A DNA stretch of 64,000 nt, taken from contig NC_089598.1 of assembly GCF_019320115.1 (NCBI RefSeq), positions 24,457,585 to 24,521,584 of the forward strand. Direction: 5' to 3'. Under the pieces are notes generated by a model. The model did no database searches, was not told where the DNA came from, and saw only the letters and a list, made by a program, of their open reading frames with translations. This DNA comes from Miscanthus floridulus (lineage: Eukaryota; Streptophyta; Magnoliopsida; Poales; Poaceae). The translations under genes were made by a program, and so were the position numbers. Below are positions 10,883-20,993 of this stretch, piece after piece (positions within the stretch are counted from its first letter, which is position 1; every line of letters begins with the position of its first letter).

Positions 10883-10974
10883 TATGGACAGAAATAGAAG
10901 CCAAGATTTTATTGTGTATCAGTGTCACTGTCCAGAAGCACGCGTCAAATTGTGCTCTCTAAGTCATTGACAAT

Positions 10975-11093
10975 GGCCCCGTTCACTCGCTGATACGTCA
11001 CGGCGAAAAGTACTGTTGGTTGATTTATTGTGAGAGAAAAATACTATTCATTGTTTGAAAAAGTACGGTTTATAAGCCAAGCGAATAGGACGA
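10975..11093. repeat. Short MITE, GTTCG-type family, copy 3
   Basis: Starts GGCCCCGTTCACTCGC and ends AAGCCAAGCGAATAGGACG. Internal GTGAGAGAAAAATACTATTC is the family signature. Confidence 0.7.
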
Positions 11094-11418
11094 ATATAAC
11101 AGCACATCATGTCATCATTTCAGTAGTATCATATTACTCTTATCTTCTTATGTAATCCGTACTAGCTAGGAGTGATCTAGAGAGGTTCATATGCTTGGTG
11201 AAACATCGATTCCTATGCGATTTAAAATAAACTGGGAACCTCATTACTAGCTACTATTTGAATTGCCTTTCTTGAAAAAAAATCCATACATTTTCCACTC
11301 ATTCTTAAATACTTAAGATACCTAAACCGCACTTTTTCAAATGATTGTCATTGTTTGCCATTGTTTTACTAGCTCTTTAAGGCCCAGTTATCATTAACGC
11401 AAAAAAAGCACATACGGT
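11094..11418. other. AT-rich intergenic stretch
   Basis: No open frame, RNA gene or clear repeat can be supported between the MITE and the Pack-MULE-like element. Confidence 0.5.
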
Positions 11419-11427
11419 TTTGCTAAT

Positions 11428-12443
11428 GAGAGAATTCCTTATTTGACACTAGACAAATGACTCGTTCCCTATTTGACACCGAGTTCAACTTTCATTCCTT
11501 ACATGACACTCCATTGCATTTTTCATCCGGCCACCGTTAACTGCGCTGTGAAAAGATGATTTTGCCCCTGTGGGCCCCACCACCCTTCTCCCTCCTCTCC
11601 TCCTCTAGGCCGCCGCGTCCTCCCCAGCTCGCGGCCACCGCCTCCGCGTACGCGCGGCCGCGCCACCTGAGGAGAAGGCCGTCCCCGTCGCTGCGGCCAG
11701 AGCCCCCTCCCTCCTCCGACGAGCCACGCCACCCTCCTCCTGCCTGTTCCGATGAAGAGGAGCGGTACCTGGTGGCGCGGCTCGTCGGAGGAGAGAGGGA
11801 GGCAGCGTCGTGCTCGGAGGACCGGGAGGCCGTACGCCTCCGCCCACCGGAGCAGCCGCGCCGGATCTGCTCGCGCGGAGGCTCTGGATCCACCCTCAGG
11901 GCACGGCCGCCTGCCTTCACCGGAGCGAATCTGAGCACGGGAAGTGAGAGGGATGGAGGACGAGGGAGAGGGAAGATGGCCACCGGATCTGAGCGTCAGA
12001 GAGGGAGCCGGACCTGGTCGTGCCCGCAAGGCCACGCCGTAGCGCCGTGCCTACGAGGCCGCGCAGCCGCGCCGGGAAAGGGCCATGCCGTGACCGCCCC
12101 TCGCGCCGCTGGGAGGGGCCCGCGATGTGGTCGCCGGGTCCACTAAGGAAGAGAGAGTGAGAGAGATGGAGTCGCTGTGGGAGAGGGAGTGAAGAGAGAT
12201 GGGGGCTGAGCGAGAGTGGGGAGGGGCGGCGGCCTAGAGGAGGAGAGGAGGGAGAAGGGTGGTGGGGCCCACAGGGGCAAAATCGTCTTTTCACAGCGCA
12301 GTTAACGGTGGCCGGATAGAAAATGCAACGGAGTGTCATGTAAGGAATGAAAGTTGAACTCGGTGTCAAATAGGGAACGAAATTTTTTTGAGGGCCAAGA
12401 AAGGAACGGGTCATTTGTCTGGTGTCAAATAAAAAATTCTCTC
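11428..12443. mobile_element. Pack-MULE-like non-autonomous element with long TIRs
   Basis: A 1016-bp element flanked by the exact 9-bp duplication TTTGCTAAT (11419-11427 and 12444-12452). The arms begin GAGAGAATT and remain inverted-complementary, with small gaps, for roughly 190 bases, through GCCCCTGTGGGCCCCACC to GGAGGAGAGG. The interior (about 11620-12200) is very GC-rich and has no transposase, which is the usual look of a MULE carrying captured gene sequence. Frames on both strands are open (11556-12146 plus, 11523-12035 minus), but no domain is recognisable. Near the middle, CTCCGACGAGCC (about 11715) faces its inverse GGCTCGTCGGAG (about 11779), giving a second fold. Confidence 0.88.
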
Positions 12444-12622
12444 TTTGCTAATAATGACCCCTAGCAGACTCTAAATGAAACATATATACGTGTATCAGTA
12501 TATGGCACATTGGCAATTTACGCTAAAGAGAGGTCCGGCAACACACTTGAAACAAATTCAACCATTTAGAGCCAAACAAAGAATCATGGGCCAACTTAAT
12601 TATCTTCATTCTCTCCGAGCAT

Positions 12623-12791
12623 AAAGGGCGTACCCCCAGTGCAGAGAGCTCCCGCTCTGTGCGGGGTCTGGGGAAGGGTGTTAGTGGCAAGCTTTACCCT
12701 CGCCTGTAAAATGCGAGGAGACCACGACTCGAACTCGGGACATTCCGGTCACAGGCGGTAGGACTCTACCGCTTGCAACAGGCCCGCCCTT
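12623..12791 (-). repeat. tRNA-derived SINE, copy 1
   Basis: Read on the minus strand it has a tRNA-like head with box A (GCAAGCGGTAGAGTC) and box B (AGTTCGAGTCG), then a body ending GCACTGGGGGTACGCCC. It is nearly the same as 36912-37079. It is a retroposon, not a working tRNA: there is no cloverleaf around the boxes and the body is too long. Confidence 0.8.
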
Positions 12792-12892
12792 CACTTTGAC
12801 CATTAATTTACCGTACAATATATTATCAGCTACTATAAAACCCAGACCATACTAAAAGACAAGTGAAGTATGAATCTATTGATGCATCTGCC

Positions 12893-13171
12893 CTAAACAT
12901 GCAAGAGGGACGAATTGGTAGTGGCGGGCGCGCGGGGCGGCTGCCGCCTCAGCCGGAAGTGCGGGCACGCCGAGGGGTCTTGAAGTCGGGAGAACATCCA
13001 CCAGTTCATGATGAAGAAGAAGGCCACGAGGGCGCCCCAGACCAGCAACCTGTGAGGGCGCCGCCACCCCCTCCGTTGCTGCTGCCGCAGCCGCCTCGCC
13101 CGCGGCAGCGCGGCGGACGCCGGGGAGCTCGCCGCCTTGGGCATTCCAGCGCTGGATTTGGATCTCGACAA
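12893..13171 (-). CDS. Probable first exon of a membrane-anchored protein (partial)
   Basis: Minus-strand frame; the likely start is the ATG near 13144 (MPKAASSPAS), as the frame further up has no ATG. A basic, serine-rich N-terminus is followed by an Arg/Gln-rich stretch (RRLRQQQRRGWRRPHR) and one strong membrane segment (LLVWGALVAFFFIMNWWMF), then a short basic luminal start. This is the look of a type II Golgi anchor such as those of plant glycosyltransferases. The frame stops at 12893 after SSLLHV with no good downstream exon: SINE copy 1 lies at 12623-12791 and I find no catalytic domain. It may be a truncated gene. The family is not recognised; the anchor is seen directly and the Golgi role is inferred. 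Confidence 0.4.
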   Translation of the reverse strand: MSRSKSSAGMPKAASSPASAALPRARRLRQQQRRGWRRPHRLLVWGALVAFFFIMNWWMFSRLQDPSACPHFRLRRQPPRAPATTNSSLLHV

Positions 13172-13376
13172 GCGGGGGTTCGGTGGGAAGCGAGCAGAGG
13201 AACACGAGATGCCAGGTGGCTCGTCGGATCCTGCGATCGCTGCACAATTAGTTTAAGTTGCAGTTTGATGGAGAGGTTAATTTTTTATTCGTGTGTGCGG
13301 CGTGAGGTGAGCTCGGCAGATCGGAGCAGAGGTAGATAGTCGGTGGGCGGGAGTAGCAAGGAAGGGAGGGAGCTGG
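13172..13376. other. Upstream sequence of the anchor exon, cut by MULE-2
   Basis: Purine-rich sequence that would be the 5' untranslated or promoter region of the minus-strand exon at 12893-13171. MULE-2 inserted at its far end, separating the exon from whatever lay upstream; the other flank resumes at 24623. Confidence 0.45.
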
Positions 13377-13600
13377 CTGAATTTTTTATTTTTTAGCCTT
13401 TTTTGAAAAAAATTCACAAATATGCCCCTGAAGGTAAGATTTCAAAATCTAAACCCTTAGCTCGGCGCCATCGTTGCTGGCGCCGAAGTCTTGGGCTCGA
13501 CGCAGACGTGGCGGTGACTTGGCAGGCAGCTCGGTGCCATAGATCCTGGCGCCAAGCTTTGCGCCATGATCTATGGCGCCGAGGTGGTGTTTTAACCCCG
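13377..13600 (+). repeat. MULE-2 left terminal repeat with GGCGCC-rich subterminal block
   Basis: After the AT-rich tip comes a block of CTCGGCGCCA, TGGCGCCGA and GGCGCCAAG motifs at about 13459-13585, mirrored at the right end (24376-24545). The TIR is probably about 120 bases of good match followed by rearranged motif arrays. Confidence 0.75.
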
Positions 13601-13840
13601 GCCCCAACCTTCCTGCCCGAGCCTTCTTCCTCTTCTTTCTCCTCCCTCTCGGGTTTTTTCTCTCCCCACTTCGCCCTACCTCACGAATCGGCAGTAGACC
13701 TTGGAAACTTTGATTTGATCCATAGATCTTCGAGAGCAAGGTATCCTCGCTCCCCTCCTAGTTTTTTCGCATCGATTCGGTATATATTAGTCGGATTTTT
13801 CAACCTAAGAATCGTCATTAGTTAGGGTTACTTGCAATTT

Positions 13841-16646
13841 TTAATATTTGTATTATACAACTGTAGGATGATGCCAAGGCGTGAAAAAGCTAGCAAACCT
13901 AGGTAACCGCGGCGCATGTTGTTATGTTATGGGTTCATTGTTGTGCATCAAATGGGAAACCCTAGGTTTAGGGTTTAATGTTAATTGCTTTCGGTTCTTA
14001 GAACGAAATTAGTTGTATTGTAGTTATGGTTGTCATTGACATTAATTTGTGACGTTTTGATTTTTGTTTGTTAAATTACAACCGTTTTGTTAGATGCAAG
14101 AAATGTATCAGGAGGAGTTTTGGTGAAAACGGGGTCGTCCTCGAGAATTATACCCCGACGCGTCTAGCAAAGATGCCCCCGTCCCTCCTGACCTCCCTGT
14201 CCCTAACTATGACTGTGATTTCCCGGCCCACGTGTTTCAATCGAGACATCCAGACACAGCGGTGCATTGCTTCTACACATGCAGTCGTTTTAATGTAAGT
14301 AATTGTTTCCACTATCTTTTTTTCTTTATTTGTGTAAGTATGCTACTAATATTTTGTTGAAATCTTGTTGTGTAGGACCATGAGAGATGCTTTTTCTTTC
14401 GGTGGATCGACGGTGCAGACAAGTTTGATCCTAGGTACCTCCTTTTCGACGATTGGTGTAGAGGGAGACATCCACATGAGCACTTCAAGCGATGGGTTCC
14501 ACCCACCCTAACCCCCCACCAATGACGGCTAAGGAGAAGCACCTAGCCATAGTTAGATGACTCGAGGAACCTCCTCTGTGCGAATGCGGAGATCGAGCTA
14601 TGATAAACCCTGAGAATACATTGGAGTTTGTGTGTCCGAACAAACACGAAGTAAGTGGAAAGTGTATCTGTTTAAATGTTAAGCTCTATGTGTGCGTGTA
14701 CTAATGTCTCCTCTTTTAGGTGTATGGATTTACGAAGTGTCGTTTCAAGGAGTGGCTCTATGGTCCTAAGAATCAATGGCCGGAGCCACCAAAGGCAAAA
14801 GAAAAGAAGAAAGAAAGGTTAATTTATAAAGCACCTCCAATCAAGTGCAAATATGGTGTTAAATCCAACTATGGTCTAGTCCCTTCAGAGCTTGGAATAG
14901 GCTATTATTGCGGCCATATGGTTGACTATGATGAGGTTGGTTATTTTTGTGGTAAACATGAAATCGTATTTTGTTTCTTTTGCTAAGACATATATGATAT
15001 AATTTTTCATTTGAACAGAGCACTAGGAAATGCAGGTGGGAATGTTATGATGGTCAAGCTAAGTTCTTGGATGAACTGAAGGGGAGGCAAGTAATTGCAT
15101 GGAAGAGGGGATATAGACCTGACTACGTCAACCTATTTGTTAAACATCACAAAAACAAGATGCGTGAGTTTGCTAGACAGCGCGATATTCGTAACCCGAT
15201 CGATGTTAGGCTTGATAAATGGGGATTGGAGAGACGGAGGATGTTAATATTTGTATTATACAACTGTAGGATGATGCCAAGGCGTGAAAAAGCTAGCAAA
15301 CCTAGGTAACCGCGACGCATGTTGTTATGTTATGGGTTCATTGTTGTGCATCAAATGGGAAACCCTAGGTTTAGGGTTTAATGTTAATTGCTTTCGGTTC
15401 TTAGAACGAAATTAGTTGTATTGTAGTTATGGTTGTCATTGACATTAATTTGTGACGTTTTGATTTTTGTTTGTTAAATTACAACCGTTTTGTTAGATGC
15501 AAGAAATGTATCGGGAGGAGTTTTGGTGAAAACGGGGTCGTCCTCGAGAATTATACCCCGACGCGTCTAGCAAAGATGCCCCCGTCCCTCCTGACCTCCC
15601 TGTCCCTAACTATGACTGTGATTTCTCGGCCCACGTGTTTCAATCGAGACATCTAGACACAGCGGTGCATTGCTTCTACACATGCAGTCGTTTTAATGTA
15701 AGTAATTGTTTCCACTATCTTTTTTTCTTTATTTGTGTAAGTATGCTACTAATATTTTGTTGAAATCTTGTTGTGTAGGACCATGAGAGATGCTTTTTCT
15801 TTCGGTGGATCGACGGTGCAGACAAGTTTGATCCTAGGTACCTCCTTTTCGACGATTGGTGTAGAGGGAGACATCCACATGAGCACTTCAAGCGATGGGT
15901 TCCACCCACCCTAACCCCCCACCAATGACGGCTAAGGAGAAGCATCTAGCCATAGTTAGATGACTCGAGGAACCTCCTCTGTGCGAATGCGGAGATCGAG
16001 CTATGATAAACCCTGAGAATACATTGGAGTTTGTGTGTCCGAACAAACACGAAGTAAGTGGAAAGTGTATCTGTTTAAATGTTAAGCTCTATGTGTGCGT
16101 GTACTAATGTCTCCTCTTTTAGGTGTATGGATTTACGAAGTGTCGTTTCAAGGAGTGGCTCTATGGTCCTAAGAATCAATGGCCGGAGCCACCAAAGGCA
16201 AAAGAAAAGAAGAAAGAAAGGTTAATTTATAAAGCACCTCCAATCAAGTGCAAATGTGGTGTTAAATCCAACTATGGTCTAGTCCCTTCAGAGCTTGGAA
16301 TAGGCTATTATTGCGACCATATGGTTGACTATGATGAGGTTGGTTATTTTTGTGGTAAACATGAAATCGTATTTTGTTTCTTTTGCTAAGACATATATGA
16401 TATAATTTTTCGTTTGAACAGAGCACTAGGAAATGCTGGTGGGAATGTTATGATGGTCAAGCTAAGTTCTTGGATGAACTGAAGGGGAGGCAAGTAATTG
16501 CACGGAAGAGGGGATATAGACCTGACTACGTCAACCTATTCGTTAAACATCACAAAAACAAGATGCGTGAGTTTGCTAGACAGCGCGATATTCGTAACCC
16601 GATCGATGTTAGGCTTGATAAATGGGGATTGGAGAGACGGAGGATG
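13841..16646. repeat. 1403-bp direct tandem duplication
   Basis: 13841-15243 and 15244-16646 are the same sequence with about 11 differences seen by eye, ten of them transitions. The junction joins exon 5 of the GRF gene (GGAGGATG) to intron 1 sequence (TTAATATTTG). The same TTA follows the unit in copy 2, so a three-base micro-homology could have mediated it. Confidence 0.93.
13868..15243 (+). pseudogene. Triple GRF zinc-finger gene, 5' copy (truncated by duplication)
   Basis: Exons by GT-AG sites: 13868-13902, 14094-14294, 14376-14650, 14720-14935 and 15019-15243. The start ATGATG follows directly after an acceptor (ACAACTGTAG), with a likely 5'-UTR donor at 13741. Three GRF-like modules can be read across exons 2-3, 3-4 and 4-5: one closing CFFFRWIDG, one from CECGD to CRFKEWLYG, one from CKYG to CRWECYDG. 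In this copy the third module has lost a cysteine (CKYG where the other copy has CKCG). Frames change near 14150 and near 14515, and TGA stands at about 14559. All three defects are shared with the second copy and so are older than the duplication. The 3' half of the gene is missing here. Confidence 0.75.
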
Positions 16647-17406
16647 TTAGAGGAGGAGAGGGCAAGGAAAGAGTCAAGGGAGGAGACAAGAGTACAGATA
16701 CAGGTCTTGAACGAGCATGTTGTTGCATTATGTGCCAGTGAGTGCTTAAAAGCCTTTTTTCGTTGCCTGATTTTAAATGTAATATAATCGTGTTGCTAAC
16801 TGATTGCATTTTATACATGAAGGGATTGGATGTAGCGAGGACCATGCCATAGAGGTCACTCGTGCAAGGTATGAGGAAAAGAAGTTAGATGAGCATAGAA
16901 CGCGAGCTGGTTGCACCGTTCAATCACCGATTGTGTTGTCTGATGAGGGGGGCGAGGATGAGGACGACACTGCCAGGTTGAGCGATCTCATAGCTCTTGC
17001 TGAGGCGGGCTTACAGGCGGAGGAGGCAGAGGACGACACTGGTAGACTGAGCGAGCTCATCGCTCTAGCAGAGGCGGGCTTGCAGGCGGAGGAGGCTAAG
17101 GACGACACTAGCAGACTGAGCGAGCTCATCGCTCTAGCAGAGGTGGGCTTGTAGGTAGAGGAGGCTGAGGACGACACTGGCAGACTAAGCAAGCTCATCA
17201 CTCTAGCAGAGGTGGGCTTGCAGGCGGAGGAGGATGACGACACGTTCTTTACTCAGGCCGCAGAAGCCGCAGATGAAGCGGAGGCCACTTACTACAGGCG
17301 ACACGTAGGTCAGAGCAATACAGGTGAGCCTAGCCACAGCAACAAGGTTGTGGTAGAGGACTGGTACTCGGATGATGAGTTGCTTACTCAGTATATTTCA
17401 GATTGA
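15271..17406 (+). pseudogene. Triple GRF zinc-finger gene, 3' copy
   Basis: Same exons as the upstream copy shifted by 1403 (15271-15305, 15497-15697, 15779-16053, 16123-16338, 16422-about 16734), then a last exon from about 16823 to 17406. The three GRF-type modules are followed by a basic, helix-rich stretch (KHHKNKMREFARQRD, RLDKWGLERRRM). Next come four 23-residue acidic repeats and an acidic tail ending WYSDDELLTQYISD. GRF fingers bind single-stranded nucleic acid in known repair proteins, so a nucleic-acid-binding helper for transposition is plausible but unproven. Defects are the two shared frame changes, a shared TGA, and a TAG at 17152-17154 in the third repeat. The gene converges on the PMD and transposase genes. 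Confidence 0.75.
16963..17235 (+). repeat. Four 69-bp coding repeats (23 residues each)
   Basis: Units begin GACGACACT at 16963, 17032, 17101 and 17170 (the last is 66 bp). Each codes for DDTxRLSELIALAEAGLQAEEAE or close to it: an acidic start and an amphipathic Leu/Ala helix. The third unit holds a TAG. Confidence 0.92.
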
Positions 17407-17411
17407 GGATT

Positions 17412-18150
17412 TGAAAATGCATTTGCCCCCTATGTGGGTTTTGTGTATTGATGACATCCAAATTAGGGACTAATATGATCTTAATGAGATATGTCGCAGT
17501 TATTAGTCCCATGAAAGATTCAAAGAGTTGATAAAGATGAAATGGTATCCCTCAATTCTTGAAGTTGTAAAGGCGGACGAACTCAAAGCGCTCTCTGAAG
17601 GTTTTATTTTTGTTTTTGAGTTTAGGATCCGCCGCACTATAAAGAGAGTTGCAAAATTAGTTGGTCTGAGGAAGATAGAGTGCTCAAGCATAAAAATAAA
17701 ATCAAAAGAGAGACACTCTAGCACTCCACGAGCATGTAGAATATTTTTCAGTGACTGTTGGTGTTGGAAGTCCCAACGTAAGCTGGAACTCCCAATCGTC
17801 GGAAGTCACGACTCATGCCGGAAGTCCTAACACCCAGTCACTTAGCTTGTGCAGTGACTGTGGCCGTCAAAAGTCCCGACATGAGTCGGAACTCCCGACA
17901 GTCAAAAGTACCGACCCAAGTCGAGAGTCCCGACACCTGGGTTTTTGCTTGCCAGCTGTCTACGCATGTCGGAAGTCTATTTTCATTGTCTGAAAAGGCT
18001 AGATTCGTCCACTCTTACTGAAAAGCCTAGATTTATCTGCAAAGCGTCTGTACAATATGATTGGACTATACACATTCTAATAAATTTACATTTAATCTGT
18101 GTACTACATTTGTGCCTTTTTAGCAGTGTAGTATAATTAATGATTCGCAG
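17412..18150 (+). repeat. LTR-like fragment of a Copia-type retrotransposon
   Basis: The opening TGAAAATGCATTTGCCCCC, the following GGGACTAATATG and the overall layout recall LTRs of SIRE/Maximus-type Copia elements. It has no coding content. Between 17758 and 17975 it carries a cluster of GTCGGAAGTCCCGAC-like palindromes. It separates the two convergent gene sets of MULE-2. The end is not clear and no target duplication was found. Confidence 0.4.
17758..17975. repeat. Cluster of GTCGGAA-TCCCGAC palindromes
   Basis: About eight degenerate copies of the motif GTCGGAACTCCCGAC / GTCAAAAGTCCCGAC lie within 220 bases. They are clearest at about 17805, 17868, 17887, 17903 and 17920, and each is partly self-complementary. 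Confidence 0.7.
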
Positions 18151-18391
18151 AAAAAAATTCGCAAGAGTTTCCCTTGTTTCAGGAGCATCCGCAGTTACAA
18201 ACAGAAACATCATTATATAATCCAAACATTTAATCGTCCAAAGAGCACAATACAACCACAACGAACATCACAATCAATATAACATGTCCTGCATAGTCCA
18301 AATAGTCCACAATGTCCATACAGTCCCAAATAGTTACAGGAAAATAACTACAAAATCCATAATAGTATATACTAACATCTACCACAAACCC

Positions 18392-20839
18392 TCACTGTCT
18401 CCTAGTATTATCCTTACCCTTGTGACCAAGAGCACTGGTACCTGAAGCGTAAGGGTCAGGTGGACGGCGTCGCCTAGTGCCTGGAGGCTGTGTAGGCTGA
18501 GTCAAGGGAGCGTCCTGGAGCTGAGAGGGGCCAAGCTCCTCATGCCTCTGGTCCACGTCATCGTCGTCCTCGTCCTCATCCTCATCCTCGTCCCCTATAG
18601 CTGCTTGGTTAGAGGAACCTAAGCCTCATCTGCCTGTGGAAGGAACGTACACGTCTTGCGTCGTGTCTGTCCTGCAACCACAACGAGTAGCCGCACGGCG
18701 TAGCCAACGTGACAGCCTCTATTATACAAAATTATGTTAACTGAAAGAATCTAACGTATTAATAATATGTTTGAAAGAATATTTTGAATCTTGCGTCTAG
18801 GAAGCTATGCATGTCGTCGTCCCTAACTCTCGGATGAAAGTGCTCAATGTCTTCAACGGAGCATTTGTGGGTATTGCCCTGCAACAAAGTTCTTAGTGAT
18901 AATACTTCTGAACAGATAGCAACAGGTTTTGTGTTCTTTTGTACAACAATCTAACGTATTATAAGGATGCTACGGCTCAAAGGTGGCACTAACTAAAATA
19001 GATACCTCTAACGCATAATGTATTGGCATGCAACTTAACATAGAAAAATAAGGCAATTGACTTACCAGTCTGTCCAAGATTGGTCCTGCCTTCACCTGCC
19101 TTCCTATGCGAGTAGATTGGTCGTACGTCGTGTCTTCATCGTCGGAGGACTCGATGTCGGCGTAGTCATCTTCTGTCCACTGTACCCTCAGCCTGCAACA
19201 TGTCGCACGTTGGTACCAAGCTTGGTACCGCCTGAACTCATGGTTCATGTGTGGCTTGTTGTTCTCGTCCACGTTGTCGTGCATCTCCTCCCATTGCTCA
19301 ATGTAGTACTGGTGGTGCTTCTCCTAGTCAAAAATCTTTCTATTCTTCTGATGATCCAACCTGCACGTATGTCATCGTTACTTGAATCCATGTACATGTC
19401 ACCATATTAATGGAAATGGACCATCACGAGACATTTGAAATAGCAAAACACTTACTTGTGTAAGTCAATGCCAGTTGAGAACGGAGTCGTTGGCCAAAGC
19501 TGTCTCACTCCAAATTGGCATACAACTCTATCTAGCAGGTGAAACTCGATAGCATAGAAACAGATTAGAGGGCACCTCATCCTATAGAAGTCGTCGTCGA
19601 ACCCACACATGTTGCTCAAATAAAAAGGAAGTGTCCCCTCTCCATCGTACGGCTCCCACGACACCTGCAACATGTCCAAACAAGATGTTAGATGGTATAC
19701 TAAACCATTTCAAACTAGCATGGGAAATAAAATTTACTTACACTAGACGCTGTGAGCATGTCTAGCTCATTCGTGAACTCAATGTACGCCCGCTGTAACC
19801 TCGCATACGGAACCCTAACCTAGTCCCAAAGGTATGCCCACGTTGGCTGCCGACATGGAGGCTGACCTAGGAACCCCTCATGAGGAGCCAGAACCTCAGG
19901 ACGGCCAACTGGTAGATGAGCCCACATCCACAGCTAAAGCAGGTACACACATCCACCAAGTGACGCTGTGGACGAAGTCCGATGACACCCCTCGCAAAGC
20001 TACCGATAAAGAAAACACAAGACTACAGAGCCCCAGCTGTACTGACCCGTCTGGTCCCAGTCACTAAGGCAGTGGACCCACATCCACGACGCAGTGTCAC
20101 CCGTGGCATTGGGGAAGAGAACACAGGCAAATAGGTGTAGGATCCACGCCCTGTAGTAGTACCCAACTGTCTCCTCATCTGCCTCCTCAGGGCACTGTGC
20201 GAACTCTTATCGGAGCCAGGAGATGAGAACTCCAGAAGTGCGAGCCCCTTGCTCGCCAACCTCACGCCCAAAGAAGGCCTCTACTCGTGCTCTCCAGCCT
20301 TCTGACCTGCACTGTCTGGTGACTATGTTGCCGTGAATCCTCAAGCCTAGCATCTTCTGACAGTCCTAGAGCATGACTGTCATCTCCCCAAAAGGTAGGT
20401 GGAAGTTGTGAGTCTCTGGCCGCCACCTACATTTTAGACAAAGCAAGATTACATGTCAAAAAGGCAAGCGCATGAACAAATGGCCATGAATGGAGGCAAT
20501 GATTGAAGATAATACTTATCAACCAACGTAATTATGGCCGCTGAGTTGAACTTGGGCAACCCAGGACGAACCTGAAAAGAGATGACATCTAGGCCAGCTC
20601 TTTGTAGGAAAGGAGTGTACCTGTCGTCGTACTGCATGTCCAAGAACCCATTGTGGGTTCTAGGATGAAGGAGCAGAAGATCCTGCATGGAATAAAATAT
20701 AGTCTCCTGTTACTTCACGAACACATGTACGCTCACAAAAATTTGAACAAAATGTATAGATTATTACCTGCCCCTCCACTATGAGACGTCCTCGGTGGGT
20801 CACCTCGTACGTCGGGTCGAGCAGGTGGAATTGCGCCAT
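18392..20839 (-). pseudogene. Plant mobile domain (PMD) gene of MULE-2, decayed
   Basis: Begins at 20839 with MAQFHLLDPTYEV and ends at a TGA at 18392. Several exons can be followed: FLDMQYDDRYTPFLQRAGL (about 20640-20580), THNFHLPFGEMTVML (about 20400), an LLDRVVCQFGVRQLWP block (about 19550-19490), and an acidic C-terminal part (DEDEDEDEDDDDVDQ) with basic tail. The order of these blocks is that of the plant mobile domain of MAIN/MAIL1-type proteins, which is known to occur in Mutator and Gypsy transposons. At least four in-frame stops break it (for example near 20365 and 20205). It lies about 155 bases downstream of the transposase on the same strand, so the two could have shared a transcript or once been one gene. 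Confidence 0.7.
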
Positions 20840-20993
20840 CCTACAAAAAAGTCAATGAATTAGAAATTCAATATACAATGAAACATGAACTTAGAAATGT
20901 ACAAGTAATTGACATAATTACATGCATAAATTGAGACATGCATAATTAATTAAATGAATACGACAAATATGAAATAATGAAAACAACCAATAG

